From positions 62,001 through 126,000 of the forward strand of contig NZ_JAILYH010000002.1 in assembly GCF_019793435.1 (NCBI RefSeq): 64,000 nt of DNA, read 5' to 3'. Source of the stretch: Rhizobium redzepovicii. GTDB taxonomy: Bacteria; Pseudomonadota; Alphaproteobacteria; Rhizobiales; Rhizobiaceae. A model generated the notes under the pieces. The model did no database searches. It was not told where the DNA came from and saw nothing but the letters and a program-made list of their open reading frames with translations. Both the position numbers and the translations under genes were made by a program. Below are positions 41,987 to 51,107 of the stretch, piece after piece; positions within the stretch are counted from its first letter, which is position 1, and every line of letters starts with the position of its first letter.

Positions 41987-42922
41987 ATGAATGCGAAGAC
42001 GCCGCATCCGGCCATCGGCGGAAACTGGGCGAGCCTGCTTCTGCCGATCGCAGCCGACGACAGCATCGAATTCGATAAGCTCGGCGAAGAGATCGACATA
42101 CTCATCGATGCCGGCGTCGACGGCATCTATTCGAACGGCACCGCCGGCGAATTCCACAATCAGGCGGAGGAGGAATTCGACAGGATCCAGGCGATGCTGG
42201 CCGAACGCTGCAAGGCTTCCTCCACGCCATTCGTGATCGGCGCCTGCCAGCCCGACCCACGGATCATGCTCGATCGCCTCCGTCGCGCCGCGGTACTCGA
42301 TCCCCGCGCCATTCAGGTCATATTGCCTGACTGGTGGCCGCTCACCGATGCCGAGGCGGTCGACTTCCTGAAACGAGCCGCCGAGGCGGCCGGCGGAATT
42401 GCGCTCATCCTCTACAATCCGCCGCATGCAAAACGGGTGCTGGCGCCAAAAGAGCTGAGCATGCTCTGCGCGGCAGTGCCTGAGCTTATCGGCATCAAGC
42501 TCGCCGATGGAGACGCTTCCTGGTATGCCGAAGCACGCCGGCATCTATCCGAGATTTCGCTCTTCGTCCCCGGCCATCATCTCGCCACCGGCATCAAGGA
42601 AGGGATCGCTGCCGGCTCCTTTTCCAATGTGGCCTGCCTTAGTCCTCACGGTGCTCAGGCCTGGACGGTGTCGATGCGAAACGAACTCGACGCCGCCCTC
42701 GATCTGGAACGACGCATCTGCATGTTCATGGACGCCCATATCGTCCCCTTTCGCCAGCAATTCGGCTATTCGAACGCCGCTCTTGACAAGCTTTTGAGCT
42801 GCATCGGCAATTGGGGACCCGTAGGCACCCGTCTGCGTTTTCCTTACCGTTCGATAGACACGGAAGAAGCGGTCAGGTTGCGACACATCGCCCGCTCCGA
42901 ACTTCCCGACCTTTTCCTCTGA
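41987..42922 (+). CDS. DapA-family aldolase-lyase (second)
   Basis: 311 residues, DapA/NanA family but clearly divergent from the first copy. The carboxylate loop is SNGTAGEFHN, close to the canonical GTTGE; the tyrosine motif is LILYNPPHA and the Schiff-base lysine GIKLADGD. Start 41987 is chosen because GGGGGA lies seven bases upstream, just past the RIME element. It probably acts on a 2-keto-3-deoxy-type sugar acid. The inserted repeat may let it be expressed separately from the ABC genes. Confidence 0.83.
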   Translation: MNAKTPHPAIGGNWASLLLPIAADDSIEFDKLGEEIDILIDAGVDGIYSNGTAGEFHNQAEEEFDRIQAMLAERCKASSTPFVIGACQPDPRIMLDRLRRAAVLDPRAIQVILPDWWPLTDAEAVDFLKRAAEAAGGIALILYNPPHAKRVLAPKELSMLCAAVPELIGIKLADGDASWYAEARRHLSEISLFVPGHHLATGIKEGIAAGSFSNVACLSPHGAQAWTVSMRNELDAALDLERRICMFMDAHIVPFRQQFGYSNAALDKLLSCIGNWGPVGTRLRFPYRSIDTEEAVRLRHIARSELPDLFL

Positions 42923-42969
42923 GTTTGCTTAAAGAAGGGGCTTTCCGATATGGCGCGGAACGAAAAGCT

Positions 42970-43734
42970 CTACCATCCCAGGCGGGCCGATATCTTGCTG
43001 GAGGCCTCCTTCAGCAGAACGATGAAGCGGTCGACATCGCTTCTTTGCGTGCGAAAGGCCGGGGCGCCGACATTCACCGCGGCGATCACGGATCCATCGA
43101 ATGCCAGAACCGGCACCGAGACGGAGACGAGTTGCTCGCTGACTTCACCATAACTCACACAAAATCCCTGGCGGCGGATTTTATCCAATTCAGCAACCAG
43201 CTTGCCACGATCCGTGATCGTGCGCTTGGTCAGCCGCGGTAAAGTCTCGGGGATCATTTGCAACTGCACCTGGGGCTGAAGATAGGCGAGAAGCACCTTG
43301 TACGAGCCCGCCGTGAGCGGCCGTCTTCGACCGATCATCGCCTGCACCCGCAAGTCGCGCATCGGTTCGAACTTTGCGATGCACAGGGATTCCCCATTGT
43401 CGATGATCCTGAGCTGGGTCGTTTCGTTCGCCTTCTGGCCGACTTCTTCAAGGATAGGATTGGCTATTCGCACCAGATCAACCTGTGTCGATGCAGCGGT
43501 CCCGAGAATGATCGCAGTCGTCCCCAGCCGGTAAGTGCCTGTCTCGCTCTTCCGCACCAGGCCGCGCCGTTCCAGTGTGCGTAACATGCGCAAAATTCTC
43601 GGTTTGGTTTCCCCGAGGTTCTGCGCCACCTCGGTCAGTCTGATATCCGGGTTTTTGGCGACATTCAGCAATACCTCGATACAGACATCAACGGATTGCA
43701 CGATATCGCTTTTTGATGGTTGTCTTTTGTCCAT
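42970..43734 (-). CDS. IclR-family transcriptional regulator
   Basis: 254 residues: an N-terminal winged HTH (about 12-75; RLTEVAQNLGETKPRILRMLRTLERRG) and the C-terminal IclR effector domain (about 85-250; ETTQLRIIDNGESLCIAKFE, GSYKVLLAY, GEVSEQLVSVSVPV). It is divergent from the gamma-glutamyl ABC operon at 43919 and converges on the second aldolase gene, so it could control either. A perfect dyad lies in the divergent gap. The start at 43734 is favoured; the upstream extension has no domain character. Confidence 0.88.
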   Translation of the reverse strand: MDKRQPSKSDIVQSVDVCIEVLLNVAKNPDIRLTEVAQNLGETKPRILRMLRTLERRGLVRKSETGTYRLGTTAIILGTAASTQVDLVRIANPILEEVGQKANETTQLRIIDNGESLCIAKFEPMRDLRVQAMIGRRRPLTAGSYKVLLAYLQPQVQLQMIPETLPRLTKRTITDRGKLVAELDKIRRQGFCVSYGEVSEQLVSVSVPVLAFDGSVIAAVNVGAPAFRTQRSDVDRFIVLLKEASSKISARLGW

Positions 43735-43785
43735 GGGAGTAGAATTTTCTCCGCGACCAAGGCTGAAGGAATGGCATAATTTCAG

Positions 43786-43802
43786 GTTACGTCTATCGTA
43801 AC
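43786..43802. promoter_or_regulatory. Candidate IclR operator
   Basis: Perfect inverted repeat GTTACG-TCTAT-CGTAAC centred between the divergent IclR and binding-protein genes. It suits a dimeric winged-helix regulator. Confidence 0.55.
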
Positions 43803-43817
43803 AAGCTTGTTTTCCGT

Positions 43818-43846
43818 TTGACAGCCCCCTTGAGGCCCCCTTACCA
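43818..43846 (+). promoter_or_regulatory. Promoter of the gamma-glutamyl ABC operon
   Basis: TTGACA, 17 bases, TTACCA: a good -35 with a fair -10, upstream of the binding-protein gene. A small leader hairpin CCGACC-AAGCAA-GGTCGG (43881-43898) follows. Confidence 0.45.
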
Positions 43847-43918
43847 ATTTGTGTCAAGAGTGGACGGGAACCTGCTCGCACCGACCAAGCAAGGTCGGCC
43901 CAAAAACGCTAAACCGGG

Positions 43919-45502
43919 ATGGAAGAAATGGCCGCAAAAACGTTGACGCGGGCAGCGATCGGGCTGCTTGGAACGATTGCTATTCCTGCAATGGTCGTCG
44001 CACAGGAAGCCCCGCTGACGATCGGGATGTCGACGACGCCGACGACGCTGGATCCCCATGAAGACAGTTCGGCGCCAAACAATGCGACCTCCCGCCATAT
44101 CTGGGACAGCCTCATAAACCTCACGGGAACGTCGGCAAATGCGCCGGAACTCGCCACCGAATGGAAGGTCGTCGACCCTACCCACTGGGAATTCAAGCTG
44201 CGGAAGGGCGTGAAATTCCATGACGGCAGCGAGTTCAACGCCGATGACGTCATTGCTTCGCTTCTGCGTGCCCGCGACAAGCCCAGCCAGAGCTTTGCTT
44301 CCTACACCCGCAATATTGTCAATGTCACGGCCACCGATCCCTATACCATCGTCGTCGAGACGAAGGTTCCGGATCCGATCCTGCTGAATTCCGTCAGCCG
44401 AATTCGCATTATCAGCGCCGATTGCAAGGAGGCGCCAGTCCAGGATTTCGACAACGGCAAGTGTGCAATCGGAACCGGGGCCTATTCCTTCGTCTCCTAT
44501 TCGCCAGGCAGCAACCTGACCTTGAAGCGCAATGACAGCTATTTCGCTGGCCCCTCGCACTGGTCGAACGTCACGCTGCGCTTCCTGCCCGATGACGGCG
44601 CCCGTCTGGCATCGCTTCTTTCCGACGAGATCGACATTGTCGAAACCCTTCCTGCCGATGGAATGGCACGCGTGGAAGCGAGCGATAATCTGCAAGTCAT
44701 CAACGGCCTGTCTTCCCGCTTCGTTTATCTTGGCCTCGATGTCAGCCGCGATGTTTCGCCTTTCGTGAAGGCTGCGGATGGCTCCGATCTCGACAAGAAC
44801 CCGCTCAAGGATGAACGGGTGCGTCGCGCAATGCTGATGTCGATCAACCGGCCGGCAATCGTCGACCGCGTCATGCAGAAGAACGGCACGGTGGCCGACC
44901 AGTTCGTCGCCCAAGGCTATGCGGGCTATTCCGAAAAAGTCGAGAAGGTGGGTTATGATCCCGCCGCCGCCAAGGCGCTTCTGGCCGAGGCCGGTTATCC
45001 CGATGGCTTCAGCCTGACCCTGCATGGCCCCTCTGGCCGTTACGTCAAGGACGCCGAAGTTCTGCAGGCGGTCGGCCAGATGTTCACGCGCATCGGCATC
45101 AAATCGAAAGTCGAGGTGCTGCCCTGGTCGATGTATTCGGAAGCCTATTCAAAAGGCACCTACAGCACCTATTTCGGCTCCTGGGGTGTGAACACCGGCG
45201 AAACCACCAATCCGACTGTTGCGCTGGTCGCCACGCGCGACGAGAAAAAAGGGACCGGCAGATATAATGGCGGCGGCGTGTCCGATCCGAAGATCGACGA
45301 GGTGCTGGCCAAGGCCAGTTCGACGCTCGATGAAGCCCAACGCGCGCCCCTTCTCGAGGAACTGTCGACCGAGACCTTCAACAACCTCTGGCTCCTGCCG
45401 ATGCACTACGAAAACGTCGTGCTGGGCGCAAAGAAGACCGTGTCCTACACCCCGCGCGGCGACAAATATACGCTTGCTTACGACGTGAAGCCGGCGGACT
45501 AA
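43919..45502 (+). CDS. ABC transporter substrate-binding protein, family 5
   Basis: 527 residues. A signal peptide ends near MVVAQEA. Family-5 features: IGMSTTPTTLDPHEDSSA, KLRKGVKFHDGSEFNADDV and RVRRAMLMSINRPAIVDRVM. It binds a peptide-like ligand in the periplasm. The downstream intracellular gamma-glutamyltranspeptidase and hydrolase suggest a gamma-glutamyl or otherwise amide-linked compound. A second ATG at 43928 is possible, but the gene is otherwise clear. Confidence 0.88.
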   Translation: MEEMAAKTLTRAAIGLLGTIAIPAMVVAQEAPLTIGMSTTPTTLDPHEDSSAPNNATSRHIWDSLINLTGTSANAPELATEWKVVDPTHWEFKLRKGVKFHDGSEFNADDVIASLLRARDKPSQSFASYTRNIVNVTATDPYTIVVETKVPDPILLNSVSRIRIISADCKEAPVQDFDNGKCAIGTGAYSFVSYSPGSNLTLKRNDSYFAGPSHWSNVTLRFLPDDGARLASLLSDEIDIVETLPADGMARVEASDNLQVINGLSSRFVYLGLDVSRDVSPFVKAADGSDLDKNPLKDERVRRAMLMSINRPAIVDRVMQKNGTVADQFVAQGYAGYSEKVEKVGYDPAAAKALLAEAGYPDGFSLTLHGPSGRYVKDAEVLQAVGQMFTRIGIKSKVEVLPWSMYSEAYSKGTYSTYFGSWGVNTGETTNPTVALVATRDEKKGTGRYNGGGVSDPKIDEVLAKASSTLDEAQRAPLLEELSTETFNNLWLLPMHYENVVLGAKKTVSYTPRGDKYTLAYDVKPAD

Positions 45503-45585
45503 TGCATGCCGTCCAAAAGCGTGCCGCAGTTTTGGGACAAATAAAGATTTGAAGTGCGTCGCGTCGATCCATTCGATGCGACGCG
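45502..45585. repeat. Intergenic mosaic repeat
   Basis: Begins ATGCATGCCGTCCAAAAGCG, related to the first module at 6444 and 48112, and ends in a stem with arms GCGTCGC (45556) and GCGACGC (45578). It lies between the binding-protein and hydrolase genes. Confidence 0.65.
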
Positions 45586-45649
45586 GTTTAAAACAGCAGC
45601 ATGGGGCCGCACCAAGGCCGTCCCTTTCTTCATCTCCCAGGAGACATTC

Positions 45650-46504
45650 ATGCAGGAACTTGGAACGGGCGAAGCCGTCGCCCGGGCGAAGGCCATCTAT
45701 GACTATGGCCAGACGGCCATCTTCGCCTCTCAGGCCGATCCCCGCCTCCATATGGTGCTTTATGTGCCACCGACGGCGGCAGACGGCCGCAAGCTCGACC
45801 TCCTGGTCGCGGTCCACGGCACCGCGCGCACGTCGGCCATCGACTTCCGCGACGGTTTTGCCGAATTCGGGCTCTACAACGACTGTGCCATCCTTTGCCC
45901 GATATTCCCGGTAGGCGTTCTCGGTGACGGTGCGCGTTCCGGCTACAAGTTCCTTGAGGAAGGCGACATCCGCTACGATCAGGTCGTCCTCGCCATGGTT
46001 GAGGAGATGGCCGACAAATACCGCCAGGACTGGTCAAAATTCGCCATGTTCGGCTTCTCCGGCGGCGGGCATTTCGTGCACCGTTTCGCAATCCTGCATC
46101 CGGAAAAGCTCTGGGCGGCATCCATCGGCGCACCTGGTTCCGTCACCCTTCTGGATCCGACGCGTGACTGGTGGGTCGGCATTCGGGATCTGGAGGCGCG
46201 CTTCTGCAAGTCCTTCCGGCTCGAAGATCTCGCCAAGGTTCCGGTGCATATGATCGTCGGCGATGCCGATCTGGAGACCTGGGAAATCACCCACAAGCCG
46301 GGCGGCAGATACTACATGGATGGCGCAAACGACGCCGGCAAGACGCGGCCGGAGCGCCTCGCCGCCCTGGCGAGTTCATTCCGCGAAGCGGGTGTCGATG
46401 TGACGTTCGATCGTGTTCCAGGCGTCTCTCACGACCGGATGAAAGTTCTGGGCCACGTCAAAGCCTTCCTGGCAAAGGTGCTCGAGGAGCGTCGCGCGAA
46501 ATGA
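45650..46504 (+). CDS. Alpha/beta hydrolase (esterase/depolymerase-like)
   Basis: 284 residues. The nucleophile elbow is GFSGGG (Ser near residue 132), followed by the HFVHRFAILHPEKLWAASIGAP strand-helix typical of PHB-depolymerase/feruloyl-esterase-like hydrolases. The acid and histidine are probably in MIVGDADLETWE and GVSHDRM. There is no signal peptide, so it acts in the cytoplasm, perhaps trimming the imported ligand before or after the transpeptidase. The start follows CAGGAGAC. Its stop overlaps the ggt gene (ATGA). Confidence 0.82.
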   Translation: MQELGTGEAVARAKAIYDYGQTAIFASQADPRLHMVLYVPPTAADGRKLDLLVAVHGTARTSAIDFRDGFAEFGLYNDCAILCPIFPVGVLGDGARSGYKFLEEGDIRYDQVVLAMVEEMADKYRQDWSKFAMFGFSGGGHFVHRFAILHPEKLWAASIGAPGSVTLLDPTRDWWVGIRDLEARFCKSFRLEDLAKVPVHMIVGDADLETWEITHKPGGRYYMDGANDAGKTRPERLAALASSFREAGVDVTFDRVPGVSHDRMKVLGHVKAFLAKVLEERRAK

Positions 46505-48111
46505 GAAATGCAACGATCGTAGCGCCTCAGCCGGAGGCAGTCGAAGCCGGTGCGGAAGTTCTCGAACGCGGCGGCAATGCCATCGACGCAGCACTCGCCT
46601 GTGCCTTCGTCCAAGGTGTGGTCGACCCGCAGATGGCTGGCATCGGCGGCTTCGGCTCCATGCATGTCTACATGCCGAAAAAGGGCGTGCACGAGGTCCT
46701 CGAATTTTATGCGCGCGCGCCGTTGAAGGCCGCGCCGGACATGTGGCTCGACAAGATCAAGCACCAGAGCCGCGACGGTTTCGGCTATGTGCTTGAAGGC
46801 AATATTTCCGATATCGGCTATCTTGCCGTCTGCACCCCCGGCTCGCTCAAGGGCTATGAGACCGCGCTGCGCGACTATGGCAGCTTCGATTGGGCCGATC
46901 TCATCAAGCCGGCTATCCGCCTTGCCCGTGACGGTTTCATGATCCGAAACCACATGCACTGGTATTGGGCCAAGGACCAGTCGAACGACGGTTTTGCCAA
47001 CACGCTCGACAAGCTGCGCTTTTCTGAAGCGGGCCGGAAAGTCTATTTCCACGACGACGGCACGCTCAAGAATGTCGGCGACCTGCTCGTCAACAAGGAC
47101 ATGGCAGAGACCCTCGAACGCATCGCGCGAAGCGGCGGCTCGGACATCTTCTATCATGGCGAACTGGCCGAGCAGATCGCCAACGATTTCAAGGCAAATG
47201 GCGGCTTGATCGATCGGGAGGATCTGGCGCGTTACGAATTGTCGAAGGTAGAGCCGGTTTGGGGCGACTACCGCGACAACCGCATCGCCACCTCACCTCC
47301 GCCAGGCTCAGGCTTCCCGATGCTGGAACTCCTGCATATCATGGAGCAGTTCGACGTCGGCTCGCTGCAGCATGGCAGCGCCGATCATGTCCGCATCCTG
47401 TTCGAAGCCATGAAGCGGATGACGATCGACAAGGACGCGCATATGGGCGATCCAGTCTATGTAGACGTGCCCTATGAGAAGCTGCTGTCGAAAGAGCATG
47501 CAAAGGCGCATGCCGGCGCGATCAAGGCCCGCGAGATCGCCAGTGTTTCGCGTCTTGATAGGTCGCAGCGCGACACCACCCACATCTCGGTGATCGACAA
47601 GGACGGCAATGCCGTCGCGATGACCCACACCCTCGGCAGTCCTTCGGGCGCGATCACTGACGGCCTCGGCTTCATGTACAATGGCACGATGAGCCGCTTT
47701 AATCCGCTTCCGGGCAAGCCCGGCTCCATCGCGCCCGGCAAGCGGCGTCCCAGCTCGGCGGCACCGACGATCGTCTTCAAGGGCGACGAGCCCAGCATCG
47801 TCATCGGAGCGCCAGGCGGCAGCTATATCGCGCCCGCCGTTGCGCAATGCCTGATGAACATGATCGATTTCGACATGTCCGTGCTCGAAGCCGTCTCGGC
47901 GCCGAGGATCGTAGGGGTGTCAAACACGATCGACATCTGCAATCGCATTCGACACTCTGTCGAAGACGATCTGCGGGCGCAGGGCTACCAGGTGGCGCGG
48001 TCGCCGCAGACATATGCGTTCGCCGCAGTCCACGCGATCAAGATCGACGGCGGCATCTCGAAAGGTGCGGCCGATCCGCAACGCGATGGGATGGCGATCT
48101 CCGTCGGCTAA
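46501..48111 (+). CDS. ggt: Gamma-glutamyltranspeptidase/hydrolase without signal peptide
   Basis: 536 residues of the Ntn-hydrolase GGT family. The autoprocessing and catalytic threonine is T359 in RDTTHISVIDKDGNAVAMTH. The glutamate-binding loop GSPSGAITDGLGFMYN, the lid-type PLPGKPGSIAPGKRRPSS and APGGSYIAPAV follow. Most bacterial GGTs are exported; this one starts straight in the catalytic fold (MRNATIVAPQPEAVEAG), so it should be cytosolic. Being overlapped with the hydrolase gene and inside an ABC-importer operon, it probably cleaves an imported gamma-glutamyl compound. Confidence 0.87.
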   Translation: MRNATIVAPQPEAVEAGAEVLERGGNAIDAALACAFVQGVVDPQMAGIGGFGSMHVYMPKKGVHEVLEFYARAPLKAAPDMWLDKIKHQSRDGFGYVLEGNISDIGYLAVCTPGSLKGYETALRDYGSFDWADLIKPAIRLARDGFMIRNHMHWYWAKDQSNDGFANTLDKLRFSEAGRKVYFHDDGTLKNVGDLLVNKDMAETLERIARSGGSDIFYHGELAEQIANDFKANGGLIDREDLARYELSKVEPVWGDYRDNRIATSPPPGSGFPMLELLHIMEQFDVGSLQHGSADHVRILFEAMKRMTIDKDAHMGDPVYVDVPYEKLLSKEHAKAHAGAIKAREIASVSRLDRSQRDTTHISVIDKDGNAVAMTHTLGSPSGAITDGLGFMYNGTMSRFNPLPGKPGSIAPGKRRPSSAAPTIVFKGDEPSIVIGAPGGSYIAPAVAQCLMNMIDFDMSVLEAVSAPRIVGVSNTIDICNRIRHSVEDDLRAQGYQVARSPQTYAFAAVHAIKIDGGISKGAADPQRDGMAISVG

Positions 48112-48228
48112 GCATGTCGCGCAAAAGTGCGCAGCGGTATTGCGACAACGACGTGCGTAAAACAAAGACGTCGATTCAAAGTGTTACAGCGTCCTTTGCT
48201 GCTCTCGAAAAGACGCGCGGCGCTGTAG
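48112..48228. repeat. Composite mosaic repeat, includes copy 2 of the 12044 palindrome
   Basis: First part (48112-48175) resembles the GCATGTCGC...AAAACAAAG module of 6444. Second part (48178-48228) repeats the 12044-12094 palindrome (AAAGTGTTACAGCGTCC ... GCGCGGCGCTGTAG). Its last bases run into the ribosome site of the next permease gene. Confidence 0.75.
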
Positions 48229-48239
48229 GGAGAGGTTCA

Positions 48240-49214
48240 ATGGTCACATCCATTATCAGGCGGTTGATACAGGCGCTGTTCGTCATTGTCGCGATGACGA
48301 TCATTGTCTTCATCGGCGTCAATGTGATCGGCAACCCGGTCGACATCCTCATCAACCCGGACGCCAATCAGGCGGAGCGGGCACTCGTCATCGCGCATTA
48401 CGGTCTGGATCAGCCGCTGTGGAAACAGTATCTGCTGTTTCTCCAAGGGCTTCTGCACGGGGACTTCGGCAACAGCTTCGTTTATGGGCGGCCGGCGCTG
48501 GGTCTGATCCTCGAACGTCTCCCGGCGACGCTCGAACTGGCGATCACGGCTCTTGTCATTGCACTGCTGTTCGGCTTGCCGCTTGGGCTGTATGCAGGGC
48601 TCTACCCTAATCGGATCTCCTCCAAGCTGATCATGAGCGGCTCGATTCTGGGCTTCTCGCTTCCGACCTTCTGGGTCGGTCTGATGCTGATCATGGTGTT
48701 TTCCGTCGAGCTCGGCTGGTTGCCGACGAATGGCCGCGGCCCGACGCAGGAACTGCTCGGCGCACAATGGTCGTTTCTGACGGCAGACGGCATCCGACAC
48801 CTTTTATTGCCGGCCTTCAACCTGGCTCTGTTCAAGACGTCGCTCATTCTTCGGCTGACCCGTGCCGGCGTACAGGAGGTCCTTCCCCAGGACTATGTGA
48901 AGTTTGCCCGCGCCAAGGGATTGCGAGAGCGGCGGATCATTTCCGTGCACGTTCTCAAGAACCTGATGATCCCGGTGGTGACGATTATCGGTCTCGAGTT
49001 CGGCTCACTCATCGCCTTTTCGGTCGTCACCGAAAGCATCTTTGCGTGGCCGGGCATGGGCAAGCTGATCATCGACTCGATCAACCTTCTCGATCGCCCC
49101 GTCATCGTCGCCTACCTGATGATGATGGTGCTGCTCTTCGTCGTCCTCAACTTCATCATCGACATCAGTTATACCCTTCTGGATCCGCGGGTCCGGCTGG
49201 AAGGAAAGGCTTGA
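48240..49214 (+). CDS. ABC transporter permease (DppB/OppB type)
   Basis: 324 residues, about six membrane helices. Typical start IIRRLIQALFVIVAMTIIVF and NPVDILINPDANQ region; coupling loop DYVKFARAKGLRERRIISVH; FAWPGMGKLIIDSI near the end. The GGGAGAGG ribosome site partly overlaps the end of the upstream mosaic repeat. It forms the importer channel with the next permease. Confidence 0.9.
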   Translation: MVTSIIRRLIQALFVIVAMTIIVFIGVNVIGNPVDILINPDANQAERALVIAHYGLDQPLWKQYLLFLQGLLHGDFGNSFVYGRPALGLILERLPATLELAITALVIALLFGLPLGLYAGLYPNRISSKLIMSGSILGFSLPTFWVGLMLIMVFSVELGWLPTNGRGPTQELLGAQWSFLTADGIRHLLLPAFNLALFKTSLILRLTRAGVQEVLPQDYVKFARAKGLRERRIISVHVLKNLMIPVVTIIGLEFGSLIAFSVVTESIFAWPGMGKLIIDSINLLDRPVIVAYLMMMVLLFVVLNFIIDISYTLLDPRVRLEGKA

Positions 49215-49218
49215 CCCC

Positions 49219-50133
49219 ATGGCCGAACCACGCACGCAAGACACAAGCGCTCCAACGCCCGAACCCAGTCGTCTGTCGAAAGGGATCGCGGATTTCTTCA
49301 GCTCTCCGGCAGCCGCGATCGCCTTCCTCACGCTGCTGATCATCTGTTGCCTGGCGCTGTTTGCGCCATGGATCTCTCCGCAAAATCCCTATGATTTGAT
49401 GCAGCTCGACATCATGGATGGACGACTGCCGCCGGGGTCCGAATCCATGACCGGGCTCGTCTATCACCTCGGTACCGACAGCCAGGGCCGCGATATCCTG
49501 TCCGGCATCCTCTATGGGCTGCGCACCTCTTTGCTGGTGGGCGTTCTGTCGGCTTTCGCCGCTGCCATCATCGGAACCTCAGCCGGCCTGTTCGCTGCTT
49601 ACATGGGAGGGCGCATGGAAACCGCGATGATGCGGCTCGTCGACCTGCAGCTGTCGTTTCCCACAATATTGATGGCGCTCATGATGCTTGCCGTGCTTGG
49701 CAAGGGCGTGCCGAATGTCGTGATCGCACTCATCATTGCCGAGTGGGCGACCTATGCCCGAACCGTCCGCGGCACCGCCCTGGTCGAGCGCGAGAAGGAA
49801 TATATCGAGGCGGCCCGGATGCTGCGACTGCCCGGATGGCGCATCCTCTTCAGGCACCTGCTGCCGAACTGTCTTGCGCCGGTCATCGTCATCGCCACGA
49901 TGCAGATCGCCCGGGCAATCGGTCTCGAAGCAACCTTATCCTTCCTCGGTCTCGGTGCATCTGTGACCGAACCCTCGCTCGGCATGCTGATCTCGACGGG
50001 CTACCAGTATCTTCTGACAGGCCTCTACTGGATCAGCTTCTTTCCCGGCATTGCCCTTCTGGTCACGATCGCGGCGATCAATCTCGTCGGTGACCGGCTG
50101 CGCGACGTGCTCAACCCGAGGAACATGTCATGA
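49219..50133 (+). CDS. ABC transporter permease (DppC/OppC type)
   Basis: 304 residues. LGTDSQGRDILSGILYGLRT follows helix 1; the coupling loop is REKEYIEAARMLRLPGWRILF; the end carries LEATLSFLGLGASVTEPSLGML. A hydrophilic N-terminal tail of about 35 residues precedes helix 1. Its stop overlaps the next ATPase gene (ATGA), so the cassette is tightly coupled. Confidence 0.9.
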   Translation: MAEPRTQDTSAPTPEPSRLSKGIADFFSSPAAAIAFLTLLIICCLALFAPWISPQNPYDLMQLDIMDGRLPPGSESMTGLVYHLGTDSQGRDILSGILYGLRTSLLVGVLSAFAAAIIGTSAGLFAAYMGGRMETAMMRLVDLQLSFPTILMALMMLAVLGKGVPNVVIALIIAEWATYARTVRGTALVEREKEYIEAARMLRLPGWRILFRHLLPNCLAPVIVIATMQIARAIGLEATLSFLGLGASVTEPSLGMLISTGYQYLLTGLYWISFFPGIALLVTIAAINLVGDRLRDVLNPRNMS

Positions 50134-51107
50134 CTCCATTGCTGCAAGTGAGCAATCTTGTCACCGAATTCGGCGGCGGCAGGGGACGCCCCAGCCTTTG
50201 CGCCGTCAACGATGTGTCGTTCACGGTGGAGCGCGGCAAGGTCCTTGGTCTTGTCGGGGAATCCGGATCCGGAAAGTCGGTGACCGGCTTCTCGATCATG
50301 CGGCTCCTCGAAAAACCCGGCCGGGTTGTTGGCGGCAGGGTCATCTTCGACGGCGCCGACATCGCGAAATATTCGGACGAAGAGATGCGGCAGCTGCGCG
50401 GCAAGCGGATCGCCATGGTATTCCAGGATCCGATGATGACGCTCAATCCGGTCCTGACGGTCGGAACGCAGATGGTGGAAGCCGTCCAGGCACACGAGCG
50501 AGTCCCGAAGGATACCGCCCGGCAGCGGGCGCGGGATGCTTTGGCGCTGGTCGGAATACCAAGCCCTGAAGAAAGGCTTGCCGCCTATCCGCATCAGTTT
50601 TCCGGCGGAATGCGCCAGCGCGTGGCGATTGCCATCGCGCTTCTTCACAAGCCGGACCTTATCATCGCCGATGAACCGACAACGGCGCTTGATGTGACGA
50701 TCCAGAGCCAGATCATTTCCGAATTCCAGAAACTCACCGAACAGGGAAATACCGCGGTGATCTGGATCACCCACGATCTGGCGATCGTCTCAAGATTGGC
50801 CGACGAGATCGCCGTCATGTATGCCGGCCGCCTCGTCGAGACCGGACCGGTGGGCAAGGTTCTGACCGATCCTCACCATCCCTACACGGCCGGTCTGATC
50901 GCGTCCGTTCCTTCACAAAACAGACGTGGAGAACCCCTTCACCAGATCCGCGGCATGACGCCGGCGATCAACCGGCTCCCACAGGGATGCAGTTTTCGTA
51001 CGCGCTGCGATCGGGCAACCGACGGCTGTCTGGTCATGCCGGCGCTCATGCCGGAAGGCGACCGCTCTTTCCGCTGCATTCATCCCGTTACGAAAGAGAT
51101 AGCATGA
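50130..51107 (+). CDS. ABC transporter ATP-binding protein (DppD/OppD type)
   Basis: 325 residues: Walker [10 protein letters not shown]-loop FQDPMMTLNP, signature FSGGMRQRVA, Walker [14 protein letters not shown]-loop ITHDLA, and a C-terminal cysteine-rich GCSFRTRCDRATDGC. Overlaps its neighbours on both sides by four bases (ATGA). One of the two energising subunits of the 43919-52111 importer. Confidence 0.9.
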   Translation: MTPLLQVSNLVTEFGGGRGRPSLCAVNDVSFTVERGKVLGLVGESGSGKSVTGFSIMRLLEKPGRVVGGRVIFDGADIAKYSDEEMRQLRGKRIAMVFQDPMMTLNPVLTVGTQMVEAVQAHERVPKDTARQRARDALALVGIPSPEERLAAYPHQFSGGMRQRVAIAIALLHKPDLIIADEPTTALDVTIQSQIISEFQKLTEQGNTAVIWITHDLAIVSRLADEIAVMYAGRLVETGPVGKVLTDPHHPYTAGLIASVPSQNRRGEPLHQIRGMTPAINRLPQGCSFRTRCDRATDGCLVMPALMPEGDRSFRCIHPVTKEIA

